In this document: piece after piece, positions 31,279 through 42,447 of the stretch | Numbering within the stretch: the stretch's first letter is position 1 | Layout of the letters: every line of letters starts with the position of its first letter | Origin: Hahella sp. | GTDB taxonomy: Bacteria > Pseudomonadota > Gammaproteobacteria > Pseudomonadales > Oleiphilaceae | Direction of reading: 5' to 3' | DNA: 64,000 nt | Assembly (NCBI GenBank): GCA_028280065.1 | Contig: JANQMN010000034.1 | Coordinates: 89,179 to 153,178 of the forward strand | Translations under genes and position numbers: made by a program | Notes under the pieces: generated by a model | Seen by the model: the letters and a program-made list of their open reading frames with translations, nothing else | Database searches by the model: none | What the model was told of the DNA's origin: nothing

Positions 31279-31311
31279 GGCGGCAATCCAAGCTTAACAG
31301 ACCGCCGCACA
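31279..31311 (-). terminator. Possible weak terminator hairpin after degP
   Basis: Read on the minus strand, GCGGC and GCCGC arms enclose about 19 bases and are followed by CCCTTTACCATTATTTT. The hairpin sits in the 139-bp gap between degP and lepA. The stem is short and the T-run poor, so partial termination at most is suggested. Confidence 0.25.
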
Positions 31312-31343
31312 TAGATTTATGTATATCTGACAACGAATTTTAT

Positions 31344-32732
31344 CTAATCATCATCGATTCTCACGACGATGAATGCAGGATTGCCATTACGGACAATGAG
31401 TACAGGAATCGATTTGTTTCGAGGCAACTCTTCAACCCGGTCGTTATACGCACTGACGGAATTGACGGGCTCGTTGTTAATACTGTTGATGATATCGCCG
31501 ACACGAATTCCCGCACTTGCGCCAGGCCCTTGTTTTACTTCAGTGACCAGAACGCCTCCGGCGACGCGCAGTTCTTCGCGTTCCTGATCGGACAGGTTTC
31601 TTACCTCAATATTCAACTTGCCCTTGGACGCCACACTCGCCGGGACGGCCGCGATCACCTCGTCGTCTCCCGGAAGCTGTCCTAACACCACATCGATACT
31701 TTTCTTTTTACCCTGGCGAACGACATCGAGTTCGACTTTAGTACCAGGTTTCAATTTACCGACCATATGTGGCAATTCAGATGACAAACCGATGTCCTCA
31801 CCATCCAACTCAACAATCACATCCCCTGGCTGCAGTCCCGCTTTATCCGCTGGAGAACCACTCATTACCTGGGCAACGAGTGCTCCTTGCGGTTTGTCCA
31901 GTTCAAAGGAATCCGCCAAGTCTTTGCTGACTTCCTGAATCAACACGCCAAGCCAGCCTCTTTTCACAATCCCGCTAGTCTTTAACTGATCCGCAACATT
32001 TAAGGCAACATCGATCGGAATGGCAAACGACAGCCCCATAAAGCCACCGGAACGGGTAAATATCTGCGAGTTGATGCCGATAACTTCTCCATCCAAATTA
32101 AATAGCGGACCACCGGAATTTCCCGGATTGATCGCAACATCCGTTTGGATAAAGGGAACATAGTTTTCATTCGGCAGGCTGCGCCCGATTGCGCTGACAA
32201 TACCGGCGGTGACGGAATAGTCAAAACCAAACGGCGATCCAATCGCCAACACCCATTCACCCACTTTTAGATCCGAAGAAGTTCCCATCTTCAGGGTAGG
32301 CAGATCTTCCGCTTCCACCTTTAATACCGCTAGGTCAGACTTCGCATCGGCGCCGATGAGCTGTGCCGTCAATTGCCGGCGGTCTGCTAACCGGATAAAT
32401 ATTTCGTCAGCGCCTGCAACCACATGGTTATTGGTCAGAATGTAACCGTCTTCGGACACAATAAATCCTGATCCCATGGATTGCGCTTCCGGCTGCCCTC
32501 GTCTGGGCAGTTGGTCGCCGAAAAAATGCCGAAAGAACTCCGGGATTTGATCAATCTGAGGATGTCCGTAGGGAACTCCACCAGAACCCGCCTTTCGCGT
32601 TGTTCTTATATTTACGACAGCAGGAGAAGACTTTTCAACCAGCTCTGTAAAATCCGGCAGGTCAGCTGCCGTGACCATGGAGGCCAACATGAAAAGCATC
32701 ACTGCGGTAAAACTACTAAGAACTATTTTCAT
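31344..32732 (-). CDS. mucD: Periplasmic serine protease MucD (DegP/HtrA family)
   Basis: MucD/DegP degrades misfolded envelope proteins. The 462-residue precursor has a signal peptide (IVLSSFTAVMLFMLASMVTA followed by ADLPDF). The trypsin-like triad is His in TNNHVV, Asp in DAKSDLAVLK and Ser in NPGNSGGPLFN. Two PDZ domains follow (GWLGVLIQEV to KKSIDVVLGQ, and LNIEVRNLSDQ to the end). As in Pseudomonas it closes the rpoE-rseA-rseB-rseC regulatory cluster and is itself expected to belong to the sigma-E regulon. Confidence 0.94.
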   Translation of the reverse strand: MKIVLSSFTAVMLFMLASMVTAADLPDFTELVEKSSPAVVNIRTTRKAGSGGVPYGHPQIDQIPEFFRHFFGDQLPRRGQPEAQSMGSGFIVSEDGYILTNNHVVAGADEIFIRLADRRQLTAQLIGADAKSDLAVLKVEAEDLPTLKMGTSSDLKVGEWVLAIGSPFGFDYSVTAGIVSAIGRSLPNENYVPFIQTDVAINPGNSGGPLFNLDGEVIGINSQIFTRSGGFMGLSFAIPIDVALNVADQLKTSGIVKRGWLGVLIQEVSKDLADSFELDKPQGALVAQVMSGSPADKAGLQPGDVIVELDGEDIGLSSELPHMVGKLKPGTKVELDVVRQGKKKSIDVVLGQLPGDDEVIAAVPASVASKGKLNIEVRNLSDQEREELRVAGGVLVTEVKQGPGASAGIRVGDIINSINNEPVNSVSAYNDRVEELPRNKSIPVLIVRNGNPAFIVVRIDDD

Positions 32733-32813
32733 TCATCGCTCCATTGCACATGGTTGTTTGTCTGGCAAAAACAGCACCATAACCAGAAATTGAAAACAAA
32801 TCACGTACTTGGA

Positions 32814-33248
32814 TTAACCAAGCTTTGACAATAGTTGGGGATGGTAAGCAGGATTACAAGCGAAGTGAAATGACAACTTTTTAACTATAAAAAGACCGAT
32901 AGATAGACCGGCCACACCGGCTAAAGCGCTTACGCTGTCTGCTTCCTTAAAAAAAACCTGAGCGAAAATAGCTCCAACCAGCATGCAGATAATGGGCAAT
33001 AAATAAACCATGAGTGACGCATTCAGAAGCGCTCGTTCAGCAATACCGATTCTGACGAAATCTCCCACTGTTAAATCCAGCGTATTGCGCACGCGAACCT
33101 GACTTGCTCTGCCCTCAGACAATTTTCCCAATATTTTCTGACCGCATCCGGCTCTCGCCTGACAGGTATTACAGGCACCTTGCCGCATGGTTTGAATCCA
33201 GACATATTCTCCGTCTAACGCGACCACCTGGCCTTGCTCTTCGATCAC
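32814..33248 (-). CDS. rseC: Sigma-E factor regulator RseC
   Basis: A 144-residue inner-membrane protein of the RseC/MucC family, which modulates sigma-E output and also reaches SoxR-reducing systems in E. coli. The cytoplasmic start has the four-Cys cluster CNTCQARAGCGQ, likely an iron-sulfur or metal site. Two membrane helices follow (LLNASLMVYLLPIICMLVGA and ALAGVAGLSIGLFIVKK). It overlaps the rseB stop by 4 bases. A CTTGG-TTAAT-CCAAG inverted repeat spans its stop codon. Confidence 0.92.
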   Translation of the reverse strand: MIEEQGQVVALDGEYVWIQTMRQGACNTCQARAGCGQKILGKLSEGRASQVRVRNTLDLTVGDFVRIGIAERALLNASLMVYLLPIICMLVGAIFAQVFFKEADSVSALAGVAGLSIGLFIVKKLSFHFACNPAYHPQLLSKLG

Positions 33249-34258
33249 TGCGGCATCCCATCCAGAATCCGTAACTGGTTGGCAACCTTTTTCGCGGTTT
33301 GCACCGGCACTTCGCCGACGACAGTCACCGCATACACGGTGTCGGCAACTTTTTTGTGCCTGGTGTAGGCTGAAGTGGCACCCATGCGCGATGCGCCCTC
33401 CGGAATGCCGGTTGCTGACTGGGGCTCCACGAAAACACTAAACATGGCCAAGCCGTCGGAATACACTTGGGTGCGGCTGCTTTCCGGCAATACACTATCC
33501 CGCCCAGTCACATAGTCTGCATGCTTAAATCCGTCAGGCAACCATTTTAACTGCCAGCGGTGCGAAAGCGGAGCAGTCACATTCATGGCCGCGTTACCTG
33601 CATCGTCACTATGATCCAACAACACCCCGCCGGCATCGACAGCGAAGGCTTCGTCCGGAATCGTACTTCCCAAACGCAGGTCGGTAAACTGAAAGTGCTC
33701 CAAAACCTCACCCTGTGCGCCGGTCAGGATCGATTTCATCAACAGCCCGGTCTGTTTTTCCAGCCACAGGAGATAACTATAACGAAACTGGTCTTTAGCG
33801 ATTATCGCCACTTTTACAACTTCATAACCACTGAGGCGTTCGATCCCGGCGACATGGATGCTATAAGCCTCTTTAAGCGGCACAATATCAGAAAAATCGC
33901 TATTTAAAGGGCCAACGGGAAGAGATTGCTCCAAGCGTACCTGTTTGTTTCCGGGGAAAATACAGATCACATGGTCGTCCTTGCGAATGATTTCCCTGGG
34001 CTCGCCATCCAGCGCAACCAGACGTTCCTGTTCGATACCGTTCTTATAGCGGTGCAATAAGCGCATCGAACTCATATCCTGCCCGCGGCTGTAGACAATC
34101 GTTCCTTCGTAGTTCTGCGTCTTTCTCGCTTCTACCATCATCGCCAGCCAATCTGCCGGGTCATCAGAGTTCATTGCCAGGCAGGTAGCGACAAAACTCA
34201 TCAAGCAAGCAAAAGACAACAGGCGTTTAACTGCCCTCGCACTTATCAAACTTCCCAA
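33245..34258 (-). CDS. rseB: Periplasmic sigma-E regulator RseB/MucB
   Basis: RseB binds the periplasmic part of RseA and protects it from DegS until off-pathway LPS displaces it. The 337-residue precursor has an N-terminal signal (LLSFACLMSFVATCLA), then the lipoprotein-binding-like large domain (ARKTQNYEGTIVYSRGQDMSSMRLLHR, split here as ARKTQNYEGTIVYSRG and MSSMRLLHR) and the small C-terminal domain (WLPDGFKHADYVTG; MGATSAYTRHKKVADTVYAV). It lies 3 bp after rseA and overlaps rseC, so all are cotranscribed. Confidence 0.93.
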   Translation of the reverse strand: MGSLISARAVKRLLSFACLMSFVATCLAMNSDDPADWLAMMVEARKTQNYEGTIVYSRGQDMSSMRLLHRYKNGIEQERLVALDGEPREIIRKDDHVICIFPGNKQVRLEQSLPVGPLNSDFSDIVPLKEAYSIHVAGIERLSGYEVVKVAIIAKDQFRYSYLLWLEKQTGLLMKSILTGAQGEVLEHFQFTDLRLGSTIPDEAFAVDAGGVLLDHSDDAGNAAMNVTAPLSHRWQLKWLPDGFKHADYVTGRDSVLPESSRTQVYSDGLAMFSVFVEPQSATGIPEGASRMGATSAYTRHKKVADTVYAVTVVGEVPVQTAKKVANQLRILDGMPQ

Positions 34259-34261
34259 AGC

Positions 34262-34957
34262 CTATTCACTCTCCGCTTCAAAACTGGTTAATCTGGCAAA
34301 CGGTATGGCGCTCTTGCCTGAGTTGAAGGCCGCATGCCCACTATGCCGCATTAAATATTCGGCCAGCCTTTCCTCATGCTCAGCAGAAAACTCGATAGCA
34401 TCTTCCTGGTTTGCCAACAACTCAACATCTTGCAACGTTTCTACGGCCGGTGCATGTTCAACTAACTGTTGAGTCGGTTGACTATCCGGCTGAACACTGC
34501 CGAACTGAACAGTCAGGACCGCCAGGAATGCCACGGATGCCGCAACAGCCAAACCTTTCCACCAGTGTGTCTGTACGCCGGAAGTAGTTTGCTTCCTGGA
34601 AGCAAGCAACGTCACCTTATTTGACGCTGTCTTGATTTCCGTTTCGGATTGTGAATCTTCGCTTCTTTCCGCGTTATCGAAAGCGGAGTTAGCTGGATCG
34701 ATTTCATCCAATACGTCACTATCCAATGCGGCATCATCCAATGCGGCACTATCCAGTGCGGCATTTATACCTTTGGTTAGATCCACACCAGCCCACGCGG
34801 CCTCTTCAGGGCGCATTGCCGCTTTCATTTGGTGAAATCGACGCCAGGTTTCCGTAACCTCCTGGTCATGGCTCTGGGCGAGAATCTTACGCATCTCCAA
34901 TTCATCCGCCTGGTCATCCAGCAATGCGGAAATGGACTCTTTTAGTTTATCTTTCAT
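34262..34957 (-). CDS. rseA: Anti-sigma-E factor RseA/MucA
   Basis: RseA holds sigma-E at the inner membrane. The N-terminal cytoplasmic domain is visible in LKESISALLDDQADELEMRKIL and ETWRRFHQMKAAM. A single transmembrane helix (HWWKGLAVAASVAFLAVLTVQFG) separates it from a periplasmic tail containing the RseB-binding region and HEERLAEYLMRHSGHAAF. At 231 residues it is longer than usual: an acidic linker (residues about 60-110) contains four 15-bp tandem repeats coding for (S/D)AALD. It lies 60 bp after rpoE and 3 bp before rseB. Confidence 0.93.
   Translation of the reverse strand: MKDKLKESISALLDDQADELEMRKILAQSHDQEVTETWRRFHQMKAAMRPEEAAWAGVDLTKGINAALDSAALDDAALDSDVLDEIDPANSAFDNAERSEDSQSETEIKTASNKVTLLASRKQTTSGVQTHWWKGLAVAASVAFLAVLTVQFGSVQPDSQPTQQLVEHAPAVETLQDVELLANQEDAIEFSAEHEERLAEYLMRHSGHAAFNSGKSAIPFARLTSFEAESE
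34707..34766. repeat. Four 15-bp tandem repeats inside rseA
   Basis: Four consecutive 15-bp units (plus-strand consensus ATCCAATGCGGCACT) run 34707-34721, 34722-34736, 34737-34751 and 34752-34766. The two middle units differ at one base; the outer units differ at two to four. Because the period is a multiple of three they change linker length without shifting the frame, giving (S/D)AALD or SDVLD units in the cytoplasmic linker of the anti-sigma factor. Confidence 0.85.
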
Positions 34958-35017
34958 CTTTTACTGCCTCTACTTCAGATTCAGGAAAATAGCAATCCTG
35001 AATCCTTTAACAAGTTC

Positions 35018-35614
35018 TTACGCTGTTGCTGCCGTATGGTCCAACAATGGCGCGATGCTCCCTTCCACCGCCTCTCTTGCACGGAAAATCCTTGACCGAA
35101 CCGTGCCGACGGGGCATTGCATGATTTCGGCGATTTCTTCATAACTTAGGCCGTCAAATTCTCGCAAACTCAATGCGGCCCGCAGGTCTTCCGGGAGACC
35201 TTGAATAGCTTTGAACAATACAGCCTGCAACTGATCTTTCTGTAAATGTTTTTCCGGGGAATTGGCATCCTTCAGGCCACCGCTGCCTTCCCAATACACC
35301 GCATCTTCCAGCTCCACATCACTCCCAGGCGGCTTCCTGCCCTGGGCGGCGAGGGCATTTTTTGCGCAGTTGACCGCAATCCGAAACAACCAGGTATAGA
35401 AAGCGCTATCCCCACGAAACGAACCCATGGCGCGGTATGCCTTGATAAAGGTCTCCTGGGCGACATCCATTGCTTCGTGAGAATCCTTAACATACCGATT
35501 AATGAGGGCCAGTACCTTTGATTGATATTTCATCACCAACAGGTCAAAAGCGCGCCGGTCACCACGCTGGACGCGTTCCACCAGCTGCTGATCCGTATTT
35601 GTATTCGTTGTCAT
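35018..35614 (-). CDS. rpoE: RNA polymerase sigma-E factor (RpoE/AlgU)
   Basis: This extracytoplasmic-function sigma factor directs the envelope-stress regulon. From the ATG at 35614 it is 198 residues and begins like AlgU (TDQQLVERVQRGDRRAFDLL). Region 2 has YKSKV-type QSKVLALINRYVKD, AQETFIKAYRAMGSFRGDSA and FYTWLFRIAVN; region 4 has LPEDLRAALSLREFDGLSYEEIAEIMQCPVGTVRSRIFRA (split: REFDGLSYEEIAEIMQ; PVGTVRSRIFRAREAV). The frame is open to an ATG at 35713, which would add 33 Ser/Gln-rich residues; neither start has a good ribosome site. It heads the rse/muc operon and has a sigma-E-like promoter upstream. Confidence 0.93.
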   Translation of the reverse strand: MTTNTNTDQQLVERVQRGDRRAFDLLVMKYQSKVLALINRYVKDSHEAMDVAQETFIKAYRAMGSFRGDSAFYTWLFRIAVNCAKNALAAQGRKPPGSDVELEDAVYWEGSGGLKDANSPEKHLQKDQLQAVLFKAIQGLPEDLRAALSLREFDGLSYEEIAEIMQCPVGTVRSRIFRAREAVEGSIAPLLDHTAATA

Positions 35615-35713
35615 AACTGCTGAAGCCGTCTGTTGGGATTCTGCTGAAGCACAGCTGTTGTAAGATTGCGCAAAACTTCCATCTGAGCTGTTTGATACCA
35701 GTTGTAATGCCAT

Positions 35714-35913
35714 ATATTGCCTGTTTCAGAGCTATAATTTCGTCATTTAGCTAATAGACAGCAGCACAGAGTTTTAGTTCACTAAAAACAGGCTATTTCT
35801 TAAAGTTAGTTCATTCTGCAATATAAAGACTATATTAATCCATTGATACATGCGTACTGCAAACTTAATCGGCGCGATAAACGCCAGATAGTAAACCGGC
35901 TAAAACAAATATC
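35714..35913. other. Divergent promoter region rpoE / nadB
   Basis: These 200 bases separate rpoE (minus, counting the extended frame to 35713) from nadB (plus). They are AT-rich and hold the sigma-E-like promoter listed at 35753-35780 and a second GAACTA on the minus strand at about 35804-35809. The nadB promoter was not located. Confidence 0.4.
35753..35780 (-). promoter_or_regulatory. Candidate sigma-E (AlgU) autoregulatory promoter
   Basis: On the minus strand GAACTA (35780-35775) is followed after 16 bases by TCTATT (35758-35753), close to the AlgU/sigma-E consensus GAACTT-N16-17-TCtgA. Transcription would start near 35746, about 33 bases before the long rpoE frame and 130 before the conserved start. 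Sigma-E operons are commonly autoregulated, which supports the call. Confidence 0.5.
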
Positions 35914-37533
35914 ATGAAAACGACTTTTACCCATGACGTGCTGGTGATCGGAACCGGTGCAGCGGGGCTTTCGGTTGCCCTCAACCTGCCCAAACAGCTT
36001 TCCATCGCCTTAATTTCCAAAACCTCGCTAAAGAGCGGCTCCACACTTTGGGCTCAGGGAGGCATAGCAGCCGTATTGGACAGTGAAGACAGCATCGAAT
36101 CACACATTCAGGACACGCTTGTCGCAGGTGCCGGCCTTTGTCGAGAAGAGGCAGTGCGTTTCACGGTGGAAAACGGTCCGAAGGCCATCGAGTGGCTGGT
36201 TTCCCAAGGCGTAAAATTCGATATCGACGAATCAAGCTCCGATCCCCGCAAGTTTCACCTCACCAAAGAGGGCGGTCATAGTCATCGACGTATTTTGCAT
36301 TCGGCGGATGCTACAGGTCTGGAACTGTCCGGTTCGTTGGCAGACCGTATTTTCGAAAATGACAATATTACGGTGTATGAAAACCGGGTAGGCGTCGACC
36401 TGATTACCCATCGGAAACTCATGTTGCCGGGCAATCGATGCGTCGGCGCTTATGTACTTAACATTGAAAACGGCCTCGTAGAGACGTTTGCGGCCCGCTC
36501 CGTTGTGCTAGCTACAGGGGGCGCCAGCAAAGTTTATCTATACACCAGCAATCCCGACGTCGCAACCGGAGATGGCATTGCGATGGCATGGCGCGCGGGT
36601 TGCCGGGTCGGCAACATGGAATTCAATCAATTTCATCCGACTTGCCTGTACCATCCGCAAGCAAAATCATTCCTAATCACGGAGGCTGTGCGTGGCGAAG
36701 GCGGGAAGCTGCTGCTACCTGACGGTACCCGGTTCATGGATAACTTTGATCAACGCGCTGAGCTAGCGCCCAGAGATGTGGTGGCCAGGGCCATCGACCA
36801 TGAAATGAAAAGGCTCGGAGCGGACTGCATGTTCCTCGACATCAGCCATAAAGGCAAGGAGTTCATTGCCAATCATTTCCCCACAATTCAGGAGCGCTGC
36901 CTGAAATTTGGCGTTGACATCGCCCGTCAGCCAATTCCGGTCGTTCCGGCAGCCCATTATACCTGTGGCGGCATTGTAACCGACTTGAGAGCCCGCACCG
37001 ACCTGAATTCGTTATATGCCATCGGCGAAACTGCATTTTCCGGGCTCCATGGAGCGAATCGGATGGCTAGCAACTCGCTGCTGGAATGTCTGGTATTCGG
37101 TAGGGCTTGTGCAGACGATATTGTTTCCCGGTTAGACATCTCGCCTTCTCCGCCGGCCATTCCAGAATGGGACGAAAGCCTGGTGACCGATTCCGACGAA
37201 GATGTGGTAATTTCCCACAACTGGGATGAGTTACGCAGATTCATGTGGGATTATGTCGGCATCGTCAGAACCAACAAACGCCTGCAGCGCGCAAAACATC
37301 GGGTAGACCTTTTACATCAGGAAATTCGCGAATACTACAGCAACTATCGGGTAAGCAACGATTTGCTGGAACTGCGCAATCTGGTCACGGTCGCCGATCT
37401 GATAATTTGCTCCGCCATACAACGCAAGGAAAGCCGTGGCCTGCATTATACAACCGACTACCCCAGCCTGGGGAAGGAGATCGATGATACGCTGCTGACG
37501 CCGGTGAACTTTTCCTCCGAATCCTGGACGTAA
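35914..37533 (+). CDS. nadB: L-aspartate oxidase
   Basis: NadB oxidises L-aspartate to iminoaspartate, the first step of de novo NAD synthesis. The 539-residue flavoprotein has the FAD-binding start [19 protein letters not shown], the covalent-flavin-type block [24 protein letters not shown] [35 protein letters not shown], the catalytic region [11 protein letters not shown] and [11 protein letters not shown]. Length is normal. It is divergent from rpoE, as in Pseudomonas. Confidence 0.96.
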   Translation: MKTTFTHDVLVIGTGAAGLSVALNLPKQLSIALISKTSLKSGSTLWAQGGIAAVLDSEDSIESHIQDTLVAGAGLCREEAVRFTVENGPKAIEWLVSQGVKFDIDESSSDPRKFHLTKEGGHSHRRILHSADATGLELSGSLADRIFENDNITVYENRVGVDLITHRKLMLPGNRCVGAYVLNIENGLVETFAARSVVLATGGASKVYLYTSNPDVATGDGIAMAWRAGCRVGNMEFNQFHPTCLYHPQAKSFLITEAVRGEGGKLLLPDGTRFMDNFDQRAELAPRDVVARAIDHEMKRLGADCMFLDISHKGKEFIANHFPTIQERCLKFGVDIARQPIPVVPAAHYTCGGIVTDLRARTDLNSLYAIGETAFSGLHGANRMASNSLLECLVFGRACADDIVSRLDISPSPPAIPEWDESLVTDSDEDVVISHNWDELRRFMWDYVGIVRTNKRLQRAKHRVDLLHQEIREYYSNYRVSNDLLELRNLVTVADLIICSAIQRKESRGLHYTTDYPSLGKEIDDTLLTPVNFSSESWT

Positions 37534-37614
37534 AACCAACGGTGAAATAGCACTTCCCTGGGCAAAGCATTACAATCTGCGATCGACTATCAGATTTGAC
37601 CTAGAGGTTGCTAA

Positions 37615-37875
37615 ATGAATTCCGACCCGGAATTTAATCGCCTGTTCTGGCACAGCCGGCGCGGCATGCTGGAGCTAGACGTGCTGCTTGTTCCGTTCCT
37701 TAAAGAAGCTTACGCAGATCTGGGCGACGCCGATAAAGCCCGGTTTGAAAAACTTCTGTCTTGCGAAGATGCCGACATGTTTCAATGGTTCATGCGACAG
37801 TCGCGGCCCCAAGATCCGGACATCGTAAGAATTGTGACAATGATTTTGGATCGTGTTCAACCAAGTTACGATTAG
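37615..37875 (+). CDS. sdhE: FAD assembly factor SdhE
   Basis: SdhE promotes covalent flavinylation of succinate dehydrogenase and fumarate reductase. The 86-residue protein has the diagnostic [11 protein letters not shown] motif (RGxxE) and the block [24 protein letters not shown] lies 7 bases before the ATG. It overlaps the following ygfX-like gene by 23 bases, the usual ygfY-ygfX arrangement. Confidence 0.95.
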   Translation: MNSDPEFNRLFWHSRRGMLELDVLLVPFLKEAYADLGDADKARFEKLLSCEDADMFQWFMRQSRPQDPDIVRIVTMILDRVQPSYD

Positions 37876-38305
37876 GTTGCGTTTTTCCTGGGTACTTACT
37901 GGCCTGTTCCTAACCCTCGCAGGCATAGTGGAGTACTGGTTAACCCTGCTGGACATAAACCCGGATTGGTTCTGGACAGCCACCTGCATTTTGTTTGCTT
38001 ACACCTTATATATACTGGGCGAATACGCCTGGCAGTGTTGGCCAAATAGCATCGTACGCTGCCAGTTTGCTATCGGCGCCAAGAACAACCTGGACGTTTG
38101 GGTATGGCGCCGTAACGGTCAATCGCGAAAAGTTGAAGTGGCTGAGGATACACTGATAACCTCTCCGCTTAGCGTCATTGTGCTGCAAGACAGGCTATTC
38201 GCCAAAAAGGTCTTGTTGACTATAGACAATTGCGATCCAGGCGAGTTTCGCAAACTTAGACTATTGGTGCGTATGCACCCCGGCTTCAAACTGGAGGAGG
38301 ATTGA
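37853..38305 (+). CDS. ygfX: YgfX (CptA)-like membrane protein
   Basis: A 150-residue protein with two adjacent membrane helices ([20 protein letters not shown] and [20 protein letters not shown]) and a soluble C-terminal half ([40 protein letters not shown]), as in the YgfX/CptA family encoded next to sdhE. In E. coli it has been described as a toxin and as an sdhE partner; the true role is debated. The start is the GTG at 37853 within sdhE. Its TGA overlaps the ygfZ ATG (TGATG). Confidence 0.8.
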   Translation: MFNQVTIRLRFSWVLTGLFLTLAGIVEYWLTLLDINPDWFWTATCILFAYTLYILGEYAWQCWPNSIVRCQFAIGAKNNLDVWVWRRNGQSRKVEVAEDTLITSPLSVIVLQDRLFAKKVLLTIDNCDPGEFRKLRLLVRMHPGFKLEED

Positions 38306-39312
38306 TGAATTTACCTTTTGAATGGAACGCACTATGCCCGGACCCTGGGCAGCAATTGGAAATCACCAATGCCCCCTGTCTTGCTCTACTAACTTCCTAC
38401 AGCCTAATTTCGGTTACCGGGAAGGATGCCGAGAAATTCATGCAGGGGCAGTTCACCTGTAACCTGCAACGGGTAACTCTTGAAAGCTGTCAACTCGGCG
38501 CAAGTTGCGATAACAAGGGGCGTATACTTGCCATTTTCAAAATCGCCAAGGTTGCCAATGAACGGTATCTCGTCAGGGTACCTTCGGAAATTGCCGCCAG
38601 CTTCCTCGGTCACATGCAAAAATTTGTCGTCTTCTTTAAGTGCACATTGGCCCTTGAAGAAACATGGCGTTGCTTAAGTTTCGAGGGGGATACGGAAGTT
38701 CTCGCCTCTCATTACCCCCGTCTACCGAAAGAAAACCAGCAACAGGAGGTCTATTCAGAGACGGTCATTATCAACGCTGGCGAAATACATAGACGACTGG
38801 ACATATGGCTCTCCCAATCAGCAGCGTCAGCTCTATATCTGGCACTCAAGGGACGGCTGCGGTATACCGGTGAGCAGGAATGGAGCCTTCGGGAAGTTGA
38901 GGCTGGCATCCCGGAGGTTTACGCGGCAACGCAGGGTGAGTTTCTTCCCCACCAGTTCAATTTGCACGCGATCAATGCCGTAAGCTTCGACAAAGGCTGC
39001 TATACAGGACAGGAAATCATCGCTCGAACCCATTATCTGGGCAAACTAAAAAAGCGCCTATTCCTCCTGACGGTAGATGGGACCGCACACCTGGGCGATT
39101 CGGTTTATCTCGCCGACAAGACAATCGGCTCGGTGATTCGCGCTACGACAGCAAATCAAGAACAGCAGTTAGCATTAGCCTTGCTGGAACAACGGGACCT
39201 GGCTTCCGGCACCCAACTTTCCATAGGAAACGAAAATCCGCAAACGGCCCATATTCGCCCACTACCCTATTCACTGCCGGAAATCGGCAAGGGAAGGCCA
39301 AACCGCTTGTGA
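38305..39312 (+). CDS. ygfZ: Folate-dependent Fe-S cluster protein YgfZ
   Basis: YgfZ is a GcvT-like tetrahydrofolate-binding protein that supports MiaB and other iron-sulfur enzymes. The 335-residue protein has the family signature KGCYTGQEIIARTHYLGKLK with its conserved cysteine, FMQGQFTCNLQ in the N-terminal domain, and AGIPEVYAATQGEFLPHQFN. GGAGGAGG lies just before the ATG at 38305, which overlaps the ygfX stop. It is the last gene of the sdhE-ygfX-ygfZ run. Confidence 0.94.
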   Translation: MNLPFEWNALCPDPGQQLEITNAPCLALLTSYSLISVTGKDAEKFMQGQFTCNLQRVTLESCQLGASCDNKGRILAIFKIAKVANERYLVRVPSEIAASFLGHMQKFVVFFKCTLALEETWRCLSFEGDTEVLASHYPRLPKENQQQEVYSETVIINAGEIHRRLDIWLSQSAASALYLALKGRLRYTGEQEWSLREVEAGIPEVYAATQGEFLPHQFNLHAINAVSFDKGCYTGQEIIARTHYLGKLKKRLFLLTVDGTAHLGDSVYLADKTIGSVIRATTANQEQQLALALLEQRDLASGTQLSIGNENPQTAHIRPLPYSLPEIGKGRPNRL

Positions 39313-39480
39313 ACAGCATTTTACCGGTAACAAAATCGCACTAAAAACTCCAGTTGTTACTCTGCGAATCAGCAAAAATCTGCTATAACTACAGGCAGTT
39401 TTGCTGTTCCTCCATTTGGACTCAATGGCCGCCGTCTCCTGGTAGAAGCCATTCATAATCGCATACTACGGACTTGTTTA

Positions 39481-40314
39481 ATGGCTGATTTAGAAAACAG
39501 AATTAAAAAAGACATTGTTGATGCAATCAATAACGATAAGCTGGTGCTGCCGACGTTACCGGAAGTTGCACTACAGGTACGGGAAGTTGCCGAAAATCCT
39601 GATTCCTCGGTTCAGGAGTTAGCCAAAGTGATCAACAATGATGCAGCCATGACCGCCAGGATAATCCGCGTCTGCAATAGCCCCCTGCTGCGCGGCAGCC
39701 GTGAAATCACCAACCTGCCCATGGCCGTGGGCCGCCTCGGCATGGCTTACACCGCTAACCTCGCTACCGGGCTGGCAATGGAGCAAATGTTCCAGGCAAC
39801 TTCTGAAATGATCGACAAACGCATGCGCGAGGTGTGGCAATCCAGTACCGAGGTCGCAGGCATCTGCCACGTTCTCGCAGCCCACTACACCAAGCTTAAG
39901 CCGGATCAAGCGACTCTCGCCGGTCTCATACACCAGATTGGCGTACTCCCCATTCTTACTTATATCGAGGAAAATGACGTACAGATAAATAACATCATTT
40001 TGGACAATTTGATAGATGTCATGGCGCCGGCGATCGGCAGTTATATTCTCAAAAAGTGGGATTTCTCCAAAGACCTGCAAATTGTCCCGAAAGAGCATTG
40101 CAACTTTAAACGGCAGGTTCCCGCTGCCGACTATGCCGACATTGTCATGGTAGCAAAATTGCAAAGTCTGGTGGGCACCGAACATCCTTACACCAAGAAG
40201 GATTGGAGCAAAATTTCGGCATTCGAAAGATTAGGCTTAGATCCGGAAGTCGATATGAATGAGGCGGAAGATCTCACCGATGAAATGGAGGCTGCCATGG
40301 CGCTACTGCAATAG
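39481..40314 (+). CDS. HDOD-domain signalling protein
   Basis: A 277-residue protein made almost entirely of an HDOD domain: LVLPTLPEVALQVREVAENP, VINNDAAMTARIIRVCNSP, NLPMAVGRLGMAYTANLATG and the helix ATLAGLIHQIGVLPILTYI. It is more acidic than the HDOD protein at 12552 and lacks any second domain. It stands alone after ygfZ with 168 bp upstream, convergent with ligA. Its role is unknown; relatives affect chemotaxis, c-di-GMP signalling or stress responses. Confidence 0.87.
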   Translation: MADLENRIKKDIVDAINNDKLVLPTLPEVALQVREVAENPDSSVQELAKVINNDAAMTARIIRVCNSPLLRGSREITNLPMAVGRLGMAYTANLATGLAMEQMFQATSEMIDKRMREVWQSSTEVAGICHVLAAHYTKLKPDQATLAGLIHQIGVLPILTYIEENDVQINNIILDNLIDVMAPAIGSYILKKWDFSKDLQIVPKEHCNFKRQVPAADYADIVMVAKLQSLVGTEHPYTKKDWSKISAFERLGLDPEVDMNEAEDLTDEMEAAMALLQ

Positions 40315-40356
40315 TTGCTGCCACCCATGAGATTTCTCTGCTAAGCCTTGTTAAAA

Positions 40357-42408
<2,052 letters not shown>

Positions 42409-42447
42409 TCATTGTTTCCAAAGAAGAAAGTCAGAAAAAGTACGAAG

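Noticed and set aside
35018..35713. RpoE with a real 33-residue N-terminal extension
   Set aside because: Homologues begin at the conserved TDQQLVERVQRGD region, matching ATG 35614; the extension is low-complexity. Kept only as an open question.
39619..40185. 188-codon minus-strand open frame opposite the second HDOD gene
   Set aside because: Antisense shadow of a clearly conserved gene; the composition is low in plausible domains.
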